DNA of 64,000 nucleotides from Streptomyces sp. NBC_01116 (GTDB lineage: Bacteria; Actinomycetota; Actinomycetes; Streptomycetales; Streptomycetaceae), in assembly GCF_041435495.1 (NCBI RefSeq), contig NZ_CP108644.1, forward strand, positions 2,852,001-2,916,000, read 5' to 3'. Each line of letters opens with the position of its first letter. Position 1 is the first letter of the stretch. The position numbers and the translations under genes are program-made. This document shows, piece after piece, positions 8,072-18,061 of the stretch. The notes below the pieces were generated by a model that saw nothing but the letters and a program-made list of their open reading frames with translations, searched no databases and had not been told where the DNA came from.

Positions 8072-9520
8072 ATGCGTTCGCACCTGCTCAACAACACGAC
8101 CGCGGAGCACTATCGGCACACCGTATCCGCAGGAGTGGAACGGGTCGCGGCCACACTCGCCGCCACCGAGCGCCCCTTCAGCGGGGTCGGTGTCGACGAG
8201 CTCTCCCCCGTCGTCGACGCGATCGACCTCGACCGGCCGCTGGGCGACGCCGCCGCGGCCCTCGACGAGCTCGGCGAGGTCTACCTCCGTGACGCCGTCT
8301 ACTTCCACCACCCCCGCTATCTGGGCCACCTCAACTGCCCGGTCGTCATACCCGCCGTGCTCGGCGAGGCCGTGCTCTCCGCGATCAACTCCTCCCTGGA
8401 CACCTGGGACCAGAGCGCGGGCGGCACCCTCATCGAGCGCCGGCTGATCGACTGGACCACCGAGCGGATCGGGCTCGGCCCGGCCGCCGACGGCATCTTC
8501 ACCAGCGGCGGCACACAGTCCAACCTCCAGGCCCTGCTGCTGGCGCGGGAGGAGGCGAAGATCCGGCCGGAGCACTTCACCCGGCTGCGGATCCTCACCT
8601 CCGAGTGCAGCCACTTCAGCGTGCAGAAGTCCGCCAAACTGCTCGGCCTCGGACCCGACGCCGTCATCTCCGTCCCCGTGGACCGCGACAAGCGCATGCG
8701 GACCGTGGCCCTCGCCCGCGCCCTGGAGCGCTGTGTCGCCGAGGGCACCGTCCCGATGGCCGTCGTCGCCACCGCCGGCACCACGGACTTCGGGTCCATC
8801 GACCCGCTGCCCGAGATCGCCGCGCTCTGCGAGCAGTTCGCCGTCTGGATGCACGTGGACGCCGCGTACGGCTGCGGACTGCTCGCCTCCCGCGAGCGCG
8901 GCGGACTCCTGGAAGGCATCGCGCACGCCGACTCGGTCACCGTGGACTACCACAAGTCCTTCTTCCAGCCCGTCAGTTCATCGGCCCTGCTGGTCCGCGA
9001 CCGGGCCACCCTGCGGCACGCGACGTACCACGCCGAATATCTGAACCCGCGCCGGATGGCCGAGGAGCGGATACCCAACCAGGTCGACAAGTCCCTCCAG
9101 ACGACCCGCCGGTTCGACGCGCTCAAGCTGTGGATGACGCTGCGCGTCATGGGCGCGGACGGCATCGGCGAACTGTTCGACGAGGTCTGCGACCTGGCCG
9201 CCGAGGGCTGGCAGCTGCTCGCCGCCGACCCGCGGTTCGACGTGGTCGTCGAACCGCAGCTCTCCACGCTCGTCTTCCGCTACATCCCGTCCGGTGTCAC
9301 CTCCCCCGACGAGATCGACCGCGCCAACCTCCACGCCCGCAAGGCGCTGTTCGCCTCCGGCGAGGCCATCGTCGCGGGCACCAAGGTGGGCGACCGCCAG
9401 TATCTGAAGTTCACCCTGCTCAACCCCGAAACGACCGTGCACGACATCGCCGCGGTCCTCGACCTGATCTCCGGCCACGCCGAGAAGTACCTGGGAGACT
9501 CCCTTGACCGCGCTTCCTGA
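8072..9520 (+). CDS. desA: Pyridoxal-phosphate lysine decarboxylase of desferrioxamine synthesis
   Basis: 482 residues, group II PLP decarboxylase (DDC/AADC fold). It makes cadaverine from lysine, the first step to desferrioxamines. Visible features are [12 protein letters not shown] for cofactor phosphate binding, HVDAAYGCG with the Asp that contacts the PLP ring nitrogen, and DYHKSFFQP with the Schiff-base lysine at about residue 295. The ATG follows GGGAGGA by 8 nt. It is the first gene of the desABCD operon, under the iron box at 7976, and it overlaps desB by 17 bp. Confidence 0.96.
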   Translation: MRSHLLNNTTAEHYRHTVSAGVERVAATLAATERPFSGVGVDELSPVVDAIDLDRPLGDAAAALDELGEVYLRDAVYFHHPRYLGHLNCPVVIPAVLGEAVLSAINSSLDTWDQSAGGTLIERRLIDWTTERIGLGPAADGIFTSGGTQSNLQALLLAREEAKIRPEHFTRLRILTSECSHFSVQKSAKLLGLGPDAVISVPVDRDKRMRTVALARALERCVAEGTVPMAVVATAGTTDFGSIDPLPEIAALCEQFAVWMHVDAAYGCGLLASRERGGLLEGIAHADSVTVDYHKSFFQPVSSSALLVRDRATLRHATYHAEYLNPRRMAEERIPNQVDKSLQTTRRFDALKLWMTLRVMGADGIGELFDEVCDLAAEGWQLLAADPRFDVVVEPQLSTLVFRYIPSGVTSPDEIDRANLHARKALFASGEAIVAGTKVGDRQYLKFTLLNPETTVHDIAAVLDLISGHAEKYLGDSLDRAS

Positions 9521-10781
9521 ACCCCACGACTTCATCGGGATCGGGCTCGGCCCGTTCAACCTCGGCCTGGCCTGCCTGACCGAGCCGATCGACGAGCTGA
9601 ACGGCGTCTTCCTGGAGTCGAAGCCGGACTTCGAGTGGCACGCCGGGATGTTCCTCGAAGGGGCCCATCTCCAGACGCCGTTCATGTCGGACCTGGTCAC
9701 GATGGCCGACCCGACCTCGCCGTACTCGTTCCTGAACTACCTCAAGGAGCGCGGCCGGCTCTACTCCTTCTACATCCGGGAGAACTTCTACCCGCTGCGG
9801 ACCGAGTACAACGACTACTGCCGCTGGGCCGCCGCGAAACTGAGCAGCATCCGGTTCGAGCAGACCGTCGAGGCGGTGACCTACGACGAGGGCTCCGCGC
9901 TCTACACCGTGCGCACCGCCTCCGGTGGGCTGTTCCGGTCCCGGCACCTGGTCCTCGGCACCGGCACCCCGCCGCACATCCCGGACGCCTGCCAGGGGCT
10001 CGGCGGGGACTTCCTGCACAACTCCCGCTATCTGGAGGGGAAAGCCGACCTCCAGAAGAAGAAGTCGATCACCCTGGTCGGCAGCGGGCAGAGCGCCGCG
10101 GAGATCTACTACGACCTGCTCTCCGAGATCGACACGTACGGCTACCGGCTCACCTGGGTCACCCGCTCCCCGCGGTTCTTCCCGCTGGAGTACACCAAGC
10201 TGACGCTGGAGATGACCTCCCCGGAGTACATCGACTACTTCCACGCGCTGCCCGAGGAGACCCGCTACCGGCTGGAGACCGGTCAGAAGGGGCTGTTCAA
10301 GGGCATCGACGGGGAGCTGATCGACGCGATCTTCGATCTGCTCTACCAGAAGAACGTCGCCGGACCCGCGCCGACCAGACTGCTGACCAACTCGGCGCTC
10401 GTCAGCGCGCGTCACGACGCCGAGGGCGGCGCGTACAGCCTGGGGCTGCGCCAGGAGGAGCAGGGCAAGGACTACTCCCTGACCACCGAGGGCCTGATCC
10501 TCGCCACCGGCTACCGGTACGAGGCCCCCGCCTTCCTCGCCCCGGTCAGCGGCCGGCTGCGCCACGACAGCCGGGGCCGCTTCGACGTGGCCCGCAATTA
10601 CAGCATCGACACCACCGGGCGCGGGGTCTTCCTCCAGAACGCCTCGGTGCACACCCACTCGATCACCTCGCCCGACCTCGGCATGGGCGCCTACCGCAAC
10701 GCGTACATCATCGGCGAGCTGCTCGGCCGTGAGGTCTACCCGGTCGAGAAATCCATCGCCTTCCAGGAGTTCGCCGTATGA
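9504..10781 (+). CDS. desB: Cadaverine N-monooxygenase (lysine/ornithine N-hydroxylase family)
   Basis: 425 residues with a TTG start after GGGAGA. It is a flavin-dependent N-hydroxylating monooxygenase (IucD/PvdA family). The FAD motif [14 protein letters not shown] lies near residues 12-25, the NADPH motif [11 protein letters not shown] near 192-202, and the C-terminal ATGYRYEAP motif is typical of the family. It hydroxylates cadaverine to N-hydroxycadaverine. It overlaps desA (17 bp) and desC (4 bp), so translation is coupled. Confidence 0.96.
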   Translation: MTALPEPHDFIGIGLGPFNLGLACLTEPIDELNGVFLESKPDFEWHAGMFLEGAHLQTPFMSDLVTMADPTSPYSFLNYLKERGRLYSFYIRENFYPLRTEYNDYCRWAAAKLSSIRFEQTVEAVTYDEGSALYTVRTASGGLFRSRHLVLGTGTPPHIPDACQGLGGDFLHNSRYLEGKADLQKKKSITLVGSGQSAAEIYYDLLSEIDTYGYRLTWVTRSPRFFPLEYTKLTLEMTSPEYIDYFHALPEETRYRLETGQKGLFKGIDGELIDAIFDLLYQKNVAGPAPTRLLTNSALVSARHDAEGGAYSLGLRQEEQGKDYSLTTEGLILATGYRYEAPAFLAPVSGRLRHDSRGRFDVARNYSIDTTGRGVFLQNASVHTHSITSPDLGMGAYRNAYIIGELLGREVYPVEKSIAFQEFAV

Positions 10782-11347
10782 GCCGCCCCGACCAACGCCA
10801 CGCCGCCCGACCCGGCGCCTTCGCCGTCCGCCCGCTGGACCCCGCCGCCGACGCCGCACTGGTGCACCGCTGGGTGACCCATCCCAAGGCCGCGTTCTGG
10901 CTGATGGGCGACGCCGGACTCGCGGACGTGGAGCGGGAGTACCGGTCCATCGCCGCCCACCCGCACCACGACGCGTTCATCGGGCTGCACGACGGCGAAC
11001 CCGCCTTCCTGATCGAGCGCTACGACCCCACCGAGGTCGAGCTGAAGGGGCTGTACGAGGCGGAGCCCGGCGACATCGGGATGCACTTCCTGGTCGCCCC
11101 CACCGACACCCCGGTGCACGGCTTCACCCGGGCCGTGATCACCACCGTGATGGATTTCCTGTTCGCCGACCCGTCGGTGCGCCGGGTCGTCGTCGAGCCC
11201 GACGTGACCAACAGCGCCGTGCAGGCCCTCAACAAGGCCGTCGGCTTCGAGGTGCTCCGCGAGATCGCCAAGCCGGAGAAGGACGCCCTGCTCAGCGCCT
11301 GCACCCGTGCGCAGTTCGAAGCAGCAACCGGAGGTAACGACCGATGA
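10778..11347 (+). CDS. desC: N-hydroxycadaverine acyltransferase (IucB/RhbD-like GNAT)
   Basis: 189 residues. GNAT fold of the siderophore-biosynthesis acetyltransferase group, with the [13 protein letters not shown]-terminal pattern and [16 protein letters not shown]-terminal helix typical of IucB/RhbD. In the desferrioxamine pathway it transfers a succinyl or acetyl group from CoA to N-hydroxycadaverine, giving the hydroxamate monomers. It overlaps both neighbours by 4 bp (ATGA). Confidence 0.94.
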   Translation: MSRPDQRHAARPGAFAVRPLDPAADAALVHRWVTHPKAAFWLMGDAGLADVEREYRSIAAHPHHDAFIGLHDGEPAFLIERYDPTEVELKGLYEAEPGDIGMHFLVAPTDTPVHGFTRAVITTVMDFLFADPSVRRVVVEPDVTNSAVQALNKAVGFEVLREIAKPEKDALLSACTRAQFEAATGGNDR

Positions 11348-13122
11348 CGACCGCCCTCACCGACAGCGTCGCCCACCTCTCCCCGGGACGCTGGGCCACC
11401 GCAAACCGACTGCTGGTACGCAAAGCGCTGGCGGAATTCAGCCACGAACGACTCCTGTCCCCCACGCCGCTCGGCGACGACCGCTACACCGTCCGTAGTG
11501 ACGACGCCTCCACCGAGTACCGCTTCACCGCGCGCCTCTTCGCCCTGGACCACTGGCAGATCGACGCCGAGACCATCACCCGGCACCGTCACGGCTCCGA
11601 ACTTCCGCTGGACACGCTGGAGTTCTTCATCGAGCTGCGGCACGCGCTCGGGATCTCCGCGGAGGTCCTGCCGGTCTACCTGGAGGAGGTCTCCTCCACC
11701 CTGGCCGGAACCGCCTACAAACTCACCAAGGAACCGGCGACCTCCGGCCAGCTCGTCGCGGCGGGCTTCCAGGCCATCGAGACCGGAATGACCGAGGGCC
11801 ACCCGTGCTTCGTCGCCAACAACGGGCGGCTCGGCTTCGGCGTGGACGAGTACCGCGCGTACGCCCCCGAGGCGGCCTCGGAGATCCGGCTCGTCTGGCT
11901 GGCCGCCCACCGGGACCGGGCCACCTTCACCGCCGGCGCCGGTCTCGACTACGACGCGCTGATCGAGGGCGAGCTGAGCGAGGCGGCCCGGGAGCGGTTC
12001 GACGGCACGCTGCGCGGGCTCGGCCTCGACCCGGACGACTACTTCCTGCTGCCCGTCCACCCCTGGCAGTGGTGGAACAAGCTCGCGGTCACCTTCGCCG
12101 GAGAGCTGGCGGCACGGCATCTGGTGGTGCTCGGCGAGGGCGAGGACGGCTATCTCGCCCAGCAGTCGATCCGCACGTTCTTCAACACCGACCACCCGGA
12201 GAAGCACTACGTCAAAACGGCGCTGTCGGTCCTGAACATGGGCTTCATGCGCGGCCTGTCCGCCGCGTACATGGAGGCCACGCCCGCGATCAACGACTGG
12301 CTGGCCGGCCTGATCGAGCGCGACGCACTGCTGCGCGGGGCCGGGTTCTCGATCATCCGGGAGCGGGCCGCGATCGGCTACCACCACCGGTCCTACGAGG
12401 CGGCCACCGCCAAGGGCTCCCCGTACCGGAAGATGCTGGCCGCCCTGTGGCGCGAGAGCCCCGTGCCGGGCCTCGGGTCCGGCGAGCGGGTCGCGACGAT
12501 GGCCTCGCTGCTCCACACCGACCACGAGGGCGGCTCGGTGGCCGGGGCGCTGATCGCCGAGTCGGGTCTGGACCCGCAGGTGTGGCTGCGGCGCTACCTG
12601 GACGCCTACCTGGTGCCGGTGCTGCACAGCTTCTACGCCTACGACCTCGTCTACATGCCGCACGGCGAGAACGTGATCCTGGTCGTGGAGGACGGTGTCG
12701 TCACCCGCACGATCTTCAAGGACATCGCCGAGGAGATCGCGGTGATGGACCCGGACGCGGTGCTGCCGCCGCAGGTCGAGCGGATCCGGGCCGACGTCCC
12801 CGAGGACATGAAACTGCTGTCGGTCCTTACCGACGTCTTCGACTGCTTCTTCCGCTTCCTGGGCGCGGGCCTGGACACCGAGGGCGTCCTGGACGAGGAC
12901 ACCTTCTGGCGGACGGTCGCCGCCTGTGTGCGCGACTACCAGGGATCGGTGCCGTATCTCGCGGACAAGTTCAAGCAGTACGACCTGTTCGAGCCGGAGT
13001 TCGCGCTCTCCTGCCTCAACCGCCTCCAACTGCGGAACAACCAGCAGATGGTCGACCTCAACGACCCTGCCGGAGCGCTTCAGTTGGTGGGCCGCCTGAA
13101 GAACCCGATCGCCGGGTTCTGA
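11344..13122 (+). CDS. desD: Desferrioxamine synthetase (NRPS-independent siderophore synthetase)
   Basis: 592 residues, IucA/IucC family. It joins and cyclises three N-hydroxy-N-succinyl-cadaverine units with ATP to form desferrioxamine E or related products. Conserved patches include GHPCFVANNGRLGF near residue 152, the adenylation motif HPWQWW near 240, KTALSVLNMG near 291, and the FYAYDLVYMPHGEN segment near 430 that binds ATP. GGAGG lies 9 nt before the ATG. It is the last gene of the operon, with a strong terminator at 13163. Confidence 0.97.
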   Translation: MTTALTDSVAHLSPGRWATANRLLVRKALAEFSHERLLSPTPLGDDRYTVRSDDASTEYRFTARLFALDHWQIDAETITRHRHGSELPLDTLEFFIELRHALGISAEVLPVYLEEVSSTLAGTAYKLTKEPATSGQLVAAGFQAIETGMTEGHPCFVANNGRLGFGVDEYRAYAPEAASEIRLVWLAAHRDRATFTAGAGLDYDALIEGELSEAARERFDGTLRGLGLDPDDYFLLPVHPWQWWNKLAVTFAGELAARHLVVLGEGEDGYLAQQSIRTFFNTDHPEKHYVKTALSVLNMGFMRGLSAAYMEATPAINDWLAGLIERDALLRGAGFSIIRERAAIGYHHRSYEAATAKGSPYRKMLAALWRESPVPGLGSGERVATMASLLHTDHEGGSVAGALIAESGLDPQVWLRRYLDAYLVPVLHSFYAYDLVYMPHGENVILVVEDGVVTRTIFKDIAEEIAVMDPDAVLPPQVERIRADVPEDMKLLSVLTDVFDCFFRFLGAGLDTEGVLDEDTFWRTVAACVRDYQGSVPYLADKFKQYDLFEPEFALSCLNRLQLRNNQQMVDLNDPAGALQLVGRLKNPIAGF

Positions 13123-13162
13123 GCCGGTCCCCGCCGCCGGACCGCGGCGGCCCTCCTGACCG

Positions 13163-13196
13163 GTGAGCGCCCGGGGACGGTCCCCCGGGCGCTCAC
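13163..13196 (+). terminator. Terminator of the desABCD operon
   Basis: A perfect 14-bp inverted repeat (GTGAGCGCCCGGGG and its complement) with a 6-nt loop lies 40 bp after the desD stop codon. Confidence 0.88.
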
Positions 13197-13239
13197 CTTC
13201 CTCGGTGCGGCCCGCGACCGGGCTGGCAGAATCACGGGC

Positions 13240-14127
13240 ATGGCAGAAATCATCCAGCGGGACGGCACATGGACCTTCGACGGGGACACCGTGCGCATCG
13301 TGCCCGGCGGAAAGGCGCACCCGGTCCGGCAGGAGCTGGGTGAGATAGCCGTACCCGTGCAGGCGGTGGCGGGCGTCTCGTTCGAACCGGACCGCAGGGG
13401 CGGGCGGCTGCGGCTGCGCCTGCGCGGCGGCGCCTGCCCGGTGCTGCGGGCCGCCGACGGCCGCCTCAAGGACGGCGCCGACCCCTACGCGCTGACCGTG
13501 GAGAAGGACCGCACGGGGGTCGCGGAGTACTTCGTCGACGAGGTCCGCAACGCGCTGCTGATCGAGCAGGTGCCGGACGGCCCCGTGGACCGCTTCCTGC
13601 TGCCGGGTCCCGCGCTGCCGGTCTCCGGCGGGGGCGGCGACGGCACGGCGTCCTTCGACGGCGAGAGCGTCCGGCTGACCTGGAACTGGAAGGCCGAGGA
13701 GTCCAAGACCGCCGGGGGCCCGACCACCTTCCCGCTGTCGCGGATCGCCGGCGTGCGGTGGATGCCGTCGATCGGCCTGGAGAACGGCTATCTGCGCTTC
13801 GAGCCGGTCGAGGGGCCCGTCTCGGCCCCGCCGAAGTACGACACGTACGCCCTGGACCTGTGGGGGATGTCCAAGAAGGAGCACACGGCGGTCCTGGTCG
13901 CGGCGGCGGTGCTGATGCGGCTGCCCGGGGCCCGTGCGGTGCCGGCCGCCCCGGAGGCCGCCCCGGCCCTGGCCAAGGCGGCCGAGCAGACCCCCGCCGC
14001 CCCGCCCGCGGGCGACCACGACACGCTGCTGCGGCGGCTGCGGGAGCTGGGCGAGCTGCACCGGGCCGGAGTGCTCACCGACGAGGAGTTCAGCGCCGCG
14101 AAGCAGGCCGTTCTGCGCAGCATGTAA
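13240..14127 (+). CDS. DUF4429 domain protein with C-terminal SHOCT module
   Basis: 295 residues. Two related DUF4429 units (about 1-110 and 130-230) each begin with a pattern like WTFDGDTVRIVPG or SFDGESVRLTWNW. A linker rich in Ala/Pro follows, then a SHOCT helix pair at the C-terminus (LRRLRELGELHRAGVLTDEEF, about 262-290). The family is restricted to actinomycetes and has no assigned role; SHOCT modules often mediate oligomerisation. No membrane segment is visible. Confidence 0.82.
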   Translation: MAEIIQRDGTWTFDGDTVRIVPGGKAHPVRQELGEIAVPVQAVAGVSFEPDRRGGRLRLRLRGGACPVLRAADGRLKDGADPYALTVEKDRTGVAEYFVDEVRNALLIEQVPDGPVDRFLLPGPALPVSGGGGDGTASFDGESVRLTWNWKAEESKTAGGPTTFPLSRIAGVRWMPSIGLENGYLRFEPVEGPVSAPPKYDTYALDLWGMSKKEHTAVLVAAAVLMRLPGARAVPAAPEAAPALAKAAEQTPAAPPAGDHDTLLRRLRELGELHRAGVLTDEEFSAAKQAVLRSM

Positions 14128-14213
14128 CGCGTCCGGCCCCCCTTTCCTGGCGCTCCTGCCCGATATCGGGCAGATTTCTTGCGTAAGGGCGCCTCGGCAA
14201 GCAGTATCGACGG

Positions 14214-14489
14214 GTGCTTGAACGCCGCTCGTCGCATGACGACCTCATCGATCACCTCGTACGCTCCACCGCGCTCCAGCGCGGCGAGGCGGCCCGGGTG
14301 ATCCTCGACGTGCTGGCGTACTTCGACGAGAGCACCGACGACTTCGTCCGGCGCCGCCACCGCGAACTACAGTCCGGCGGCCTGGTCAACACGGAGATCT
14401 TCGAGCGGATCGCGGCCGAGCTGCCGCACCGCGCCGTGGCGCCGCCGGAGCTCTCGCTCCGCCAGCTGCGCCGCATCGTCTACGGCTGA
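14214..14489 (+). CDS. Small conserved actinobacterial protein upstream of glmS
   Basis: 91 residues from a GTG start. Helical and charged, with no cysteines, signal or membrane segment, and no domain I can name. It ends 74 bp before glmS on the same strand and may be co-transcribed with it. Codon usage is typical of the genome (third positions mostly G/C), which supports a real gene. It is not obviously a DNA-binding protein. Confidence 0.65.
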   Translation: MLERRSSHDDLIDHLVRSTALQRGEAARVILDVLAYFDESTDDFVRRRHRELQSGGLVNTEIFERIAAELPHRAVAPPELSLRQLRRIVYG

Positions 14490-14563
14490 CCCCGGGTCGG
14501 CCGGGCGCCCGTGCGGGGCGCCGAACGGGAATGCGTGTACGTCGATGGAGGGGCAGAGAACAC

Positions 14564-16393
14564 ATGTGCGGGATCGTCGGATACATCGGTAGGCGTGACG
14601 TCGCTCCACTGCTGCTGGAAGGCCTGCAGCGGCTGGAGTACCGGGGGTACGACTCCGCGGGCATCGTCATCACCGGCAAGGCCGCGGCGGGCAGGCCGGG
14701 CGCGCTGAAGATGGTCAAGGCCAAGGGCCGGGTCCGCGAGCTGGAGGCCAAGGTCCCCAAGCGCTTCGCCGGCACCACCGGCATCGCCCACACCCGCTGG
14801 GCCACCCACGGCGCCCCGAGCGACGAGAACGCCCACCCGCACCTGGACGCGGAGAACAAGGTCGCCGTCGTCCACAACGGGATCATCGACAACGCCTCCG
14901 AGCTGCGCGCCAAGCTCACCGCCGACGGCATCGTCTTCCTCTCCGAGACCGACACCGAGGTGCTGGTCCACCTGATCGCCCGCGCGCAGGCCGACACCCT
15001 GGAGGAGAAGGTCCGCGAGGCGCTGCGCCACGTCGAGGGCACCTACGGCATCGCCGTCCTGCACGCCGACTTCAACGACCGCATCGTGGTCGCCCGCAAC
15101 GGCTCCCCGGTCGTCCTCGGCATCGGCGAGAAGGAGATGTTCGTCGCCTCCGACGTCGCCGCCCTGGTCGCCCACACCCGCCAGGTCGTCACGCTGGACG
15201 ACGGCGAGATGGCCACCCTGAAGGCCGACGACTTCCGTACGTACACCACGGAGGGCTCGACCACGACGGCCACGCCGACCACCGTGGAGTGGGAGGCCGA
15301 GTCGTACGACATGGGCGGCCACGACACGTACATGCACAAGGAGATCTCCGAGCAGGCCGACGCCGTGGACCGCGTCCTGCGCGGCCGGATCGACGACCGG
15401 TTCTCCACCGTGCACCTGGGCGGCCTCAACCTGGACGCCCGCGAGGCGCGCGGGGTGCGCCGGATCAAGATCCTCGGCTGCGGCACCTCGTACCACGCGG
15501 GCCAGATCGGCGCCCAGCTGATCGAGGAGCTGGCCCGCATCCCCGCCGACGCCGAGCCGGCCTCCGAGTTCCGCTACCGCAACCCGGTCGTGGACCCCGA
15601 CACCCTGTACGTCGCGGTCTCCCAGTCGGGCGAGACGTACGACGTCCTGGCGGCCGTCCAGGAGCTGAAGCGCAAGGGCGCCCGGGTCCTCGGCGTCGTC
15701 AACGTGGTGGGCTCCGCGATCGCCCGGGAGGCCGACGGCGGTACGTACGTCCACGCGGGGCCGGAGGTCTGCGTGGTCTCCACCAAGTGCTTCACCAACA
15801 CCGTGGTCGCCTTCGCGCTGCTCGCCCTGCACCTGGGCCGGATCCGTGACCTGTCGGTCGCGGACGGCAAGCGGATCATCGACGGGCTGCGCCGGCTGCC
15901 GGACCAGATCAGCGAGATCCTGGCGGGCGAGGACGAGATCAAGCGGCTCGCGGCGGAGTACGCGGACGCCAAGTCGATGATGTTCATCGGCCGGGTGCGC
16001 GGCTATCCGGTGGCCCGCGAGGCCTCGCTGAAGCTGAAGGAGGTCTCGTACATCCACGCCGAGGCCTACCCGGCCTCCGAGCTGAAGCACGGCCCGCTCG
16101 CGCTGATCGAGCCCGCGATGCCGACCGTGGCGATCGTGCCGGACGACGACCTGCTGGAGAAGAACCGCGCCGCGATGGAGGAGATCAAGGCCCGCAGCGG
16201 CCGTATCCTCGCCGTCGCCCACCAGGTGCAGGAGAAGGCCGACCACACCATCGTCGTGCCGAAGAACGAGAACGAGCTGGACCCGATCCTCATGGGCATC
16301 CCGCTCCAGCTGTTCGCGTACCACACGGCCCTCGCGATGGGCCGTGACATCGACAAGCCGCGCAACCTGGCGAAGTCCGTGACGGTCGAGTAG
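14564..16393 (+). CDS. glmS: Glutamine-fructose-6-phosphate aminotransferase (isomerizing)
   Basis: 609 residues. It makes glucosamine-6-phosphate from fructose-6-phosphate and glutamine, the entry to cell-wall amino sugars. The N-terminal Ntn glutaminase starts with the obligatory MCGIVGYIG (Cys2 nucleophile after Met removal) and contains HTRWATHGAPSDENAHPH. Two SIS sugar-isomerase domains follow: SQSGETYDVLAAV and CGTSYHAG in the first, GRVRGYPVAREASLKLKE in the second. It ends with KPRNLAKSVTVE. The position near adpA matches the second glmS copy of S. coelicolor, so a paralogue elsewhere in the genome is likely. Confidence 0.97.
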   Translation: MCGIVGYIGRRDVAPLLLEGLQRLEYRGYDSAGIVITGKAAAGRPGALKMVKAKGRVRELEAKVPKRFAGTTGIAHTRWATHGAPSDENAHPHLDAENKVAVVHNGIIDNASELRAKLTADGIVFLSETDTEVLVHLIARAQADTLEEKVREALRHVEGTYGIAVLHADFNDRIVVARNGSPVVLGIGEKEMFVASDVAALVAHTRQVVTLDDGEMATLKADDFRTYTTEGSTTTATPTTVEWEAESYDMGGHDTYMHKEISEQADAVDRVLRGRIDDRFSTVHLGGLNLDAREARGVRRIKILGCGTSYHAGQIGAQLIEELARIPADAEPASEFRYRNPVVDPDTLYVAVSQSGETYDVLAAVQELKRKGARVLGVVNVVGSAIAREADGGTYVHAGPEVCVVSTKCFTNTVVAFALLALHLGRIRDLSVADGKRIIDGLRRLPDQISEILAGEDEIKRLAAEYADAKSMMFIGRVRGYPVAREASLKLKEVSYIHAEAYPASELKHGPLALIEPAMPTVAIVPDDDLLEKNRAAMEEIKARSGRILAVAHQVQEKADHTIVVPKNENELDPILMGIPLQLFAYHTALAMGRDIDKPRNLAKSVTVE

Positions 16394-16410
16394 ACGGCGG
16401 TTCGCAGACC

Positions 16411-16449
16411 TTGGGCCCCGTACCGTCACGAAGACGGTACGGGGCCCAA
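16411..16449. terminator. Terminator between glmS and convergent usp gene
   Basis: A perfect 17-bp inverted repeat (TTGGGCCCCGTACCGTC and its complement) with a 5-nt loop lies 17 bp after the glmS stop. The usp stop codon lies 51 bp further on from the other strand. Confidence 0.88.
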
Positions 16450-16500
16450 CGCGTGCCGTTCCAGGGCTTTCTGGCGGCGCCTCAGGAATGCGGGCGGCCC

Positions 16501-17022
16501 TCAGGGAATGACGATGACGGGGCGCTGCGCGCGGCGGGCGAGGCGGCCGGCCACGGACCCGAAGATGCGGCCGACGATGCCGTGCGTGGAGCCCACGACG
16601 ATCGCGTCGGCGGCGTACTCCCGGCCGACCTCCTCCAGTTCGTGGCAGATGTCGCCACCGCGCTCGACGAGCACCCAGGGCACCTCGGAGAGGTAGTCCG
16701 CGCAGGCCAGTTCCAGGCCGAGGACCTCGGTGCGGTGATCGGGGACGTCGACGAAGACGGGGGGCTCGCAGCCCGCCCAGACCGTGGTCGGCAGCCGGTT
16801 GGCGACGTGGACGATGATCAGACCGGAGCCGGAGCGTCCGGCCATGCCGATGGCGTAGGCGAGAGCCCGCTCGCTGGACGTGGAGCCGTCGAAACCGACC
16901 ACGACTCCGTGCCGGAAGGCGGGATCGCACGCATGGCGTGCTTCTTCGACCGTCCGCGGCTCCGACCCTGGGTCGGCTACCGGCTTGCGGTCTTTGGGTT
17001 CAGGGATTTCGTGACCGGCCAT
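16501..17022 (-). CDS. Universal stress protein (UspA family)
   Basis: 173 residues. A single Usp domain follows a 38-residue polar N-terminal extension. It begins with HGVVVGFDGSTSSERALAYA (the Asp that contacts the nucleotide) and ends with the ATP-binding loop IVVGSTHGIVGRIFGSVAGRLAR then PVIVIP. It is likely an ATP-binding dimer in the cytoplasm, involved in stress or stationary-phase survival. It is transcribed away from the long gene-free region before adpA. Confidence 0.92.
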   Translation of the reverse strand: MAGHEIPEPKDRKPVADPGSEPRTVEEARHACDPAFRHGVVVGFDGSTSSERALAYAIGMAGRSGSGLIIVHVANRLPTTVWAGCEPPVFVDVPDHRTEVLGLELACADYLSEVPWVLVERGGDICHELEEVGREYAADAIVVGSTHGIVGRIFGSVAGRLARRAQRPVIVIP

Positions 17023-18061
17023 CGGTGTCTCGGCGAAGAGAGTCCTCGTGAGGAGGGAAACGGTTTCGAGAGGTGCATCAGCTGGTGGTGAAGCTCTGTC
17101 CGGGAATCATCTTCCCAACCCCATACCCCCAAGGGTACGGCGTCACTCCTCCACCGCCCAGACCCCCGCAAAAGCGTGCGTGACGCTGGAGGGAGCATGC
17201 CCGACCCTGTCTGCGTTGGCAATGCCGGTTGTGTCGTACACGGGCCTCGGAGGGGGCGAACAAGGTCCGCCGTCCTGTTTTTCGCGGCGGCCGGCGACCA
17301 CCCGGCACACCCGGCGGCGAGGCCCGCACCCGGTCCCTGTTGGCCACACCGTCACCGGGCCACCACCCCGGGGCACGGCGCCGCGACGGGCCCGACGCGA
17401 CTTCCGTTCGAGCCGGACCCGGCGATCGCGCCCGGACCGGCGGACGGCACGGTCCACCGGACCGCCCCCGGCCGACGCCCCGCCCGCGCCCGAGGCCCGC
17501 GATTCTGGGGCACCACGGCCCATCGGTCGGTCACCCGGCCCCGCGGAGCCTCGTCCCCGTCCGCGTCGCCACGGCCCGCCGTATCCGCCCGCGGTGGTCC
17601 GAACACGCCATGATTCACGGCGTCGAGGGAGCGCACCGGCGCGGCCGTCAGGCGCCGGTTGTGCGCCCGGCGTGACCGGATACAGCACACACAACCGATG
17701 GTTTTCAGCCAACTTCACCTGGGTGCCCAACCCTTCCGCAGATGGCCGGACAGCCCACCGCCCACCAGGCAGGAACGGACCGCGCGGTACGCTTTCACCC
17801 GACGCGGACGGGCCACGTTGTCGAAGGGCACTTCCCTGTGCGCTTCGCAGGTGAAACGCTTCGTGATCGAACGCTTCACGCCACGTTTCCTTATCGACAT
17901 TGAGCTGGTGGGGGAAGGTGTCACGGCGGGACCACGCGACGCAGTAGATTCGATCTTGGAAATCGGAGACTGGGGACACGTGCGACACCGAGGGGAAACG
18001 TGCAGGAGCGACAGGCCCGTAAGGACCAGGGAGACGCGAACACCGAGGGGGGCTTAGCGTC
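17023..18061. other. 1.04-kb gene-free region upstream of adpA
   Basis: No open frame here has a recognisable product, and the frames that exist have poor ribosome-binding sites and atypical composition. The stretch separates the divergent usp and adpA genes. By analogy with other Streptomyces, where adpA has a long upstream region carrying its promoters and binding sites for several regulators including AdpA itself, this is most likely the adpA control region. I could not place individual sites with confidence. Confidence 0.6.

Noticed and set aside
11020-14061. A 1013-codon open frame on the minus strand opposite desC, desD and the DUF4429 gene
   Set aside because: It is antisense to well-supported genes and consists of the low-complexity Arg/Gly/Val/Leu-rich peptide expected from reading high-GC coding DNA backwards.
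14480-16930. An 816-codon open frame on the minus strand across glmS
   Set aside because: It lies opposite glmS and shows the same antisense composition; no domain is visible.
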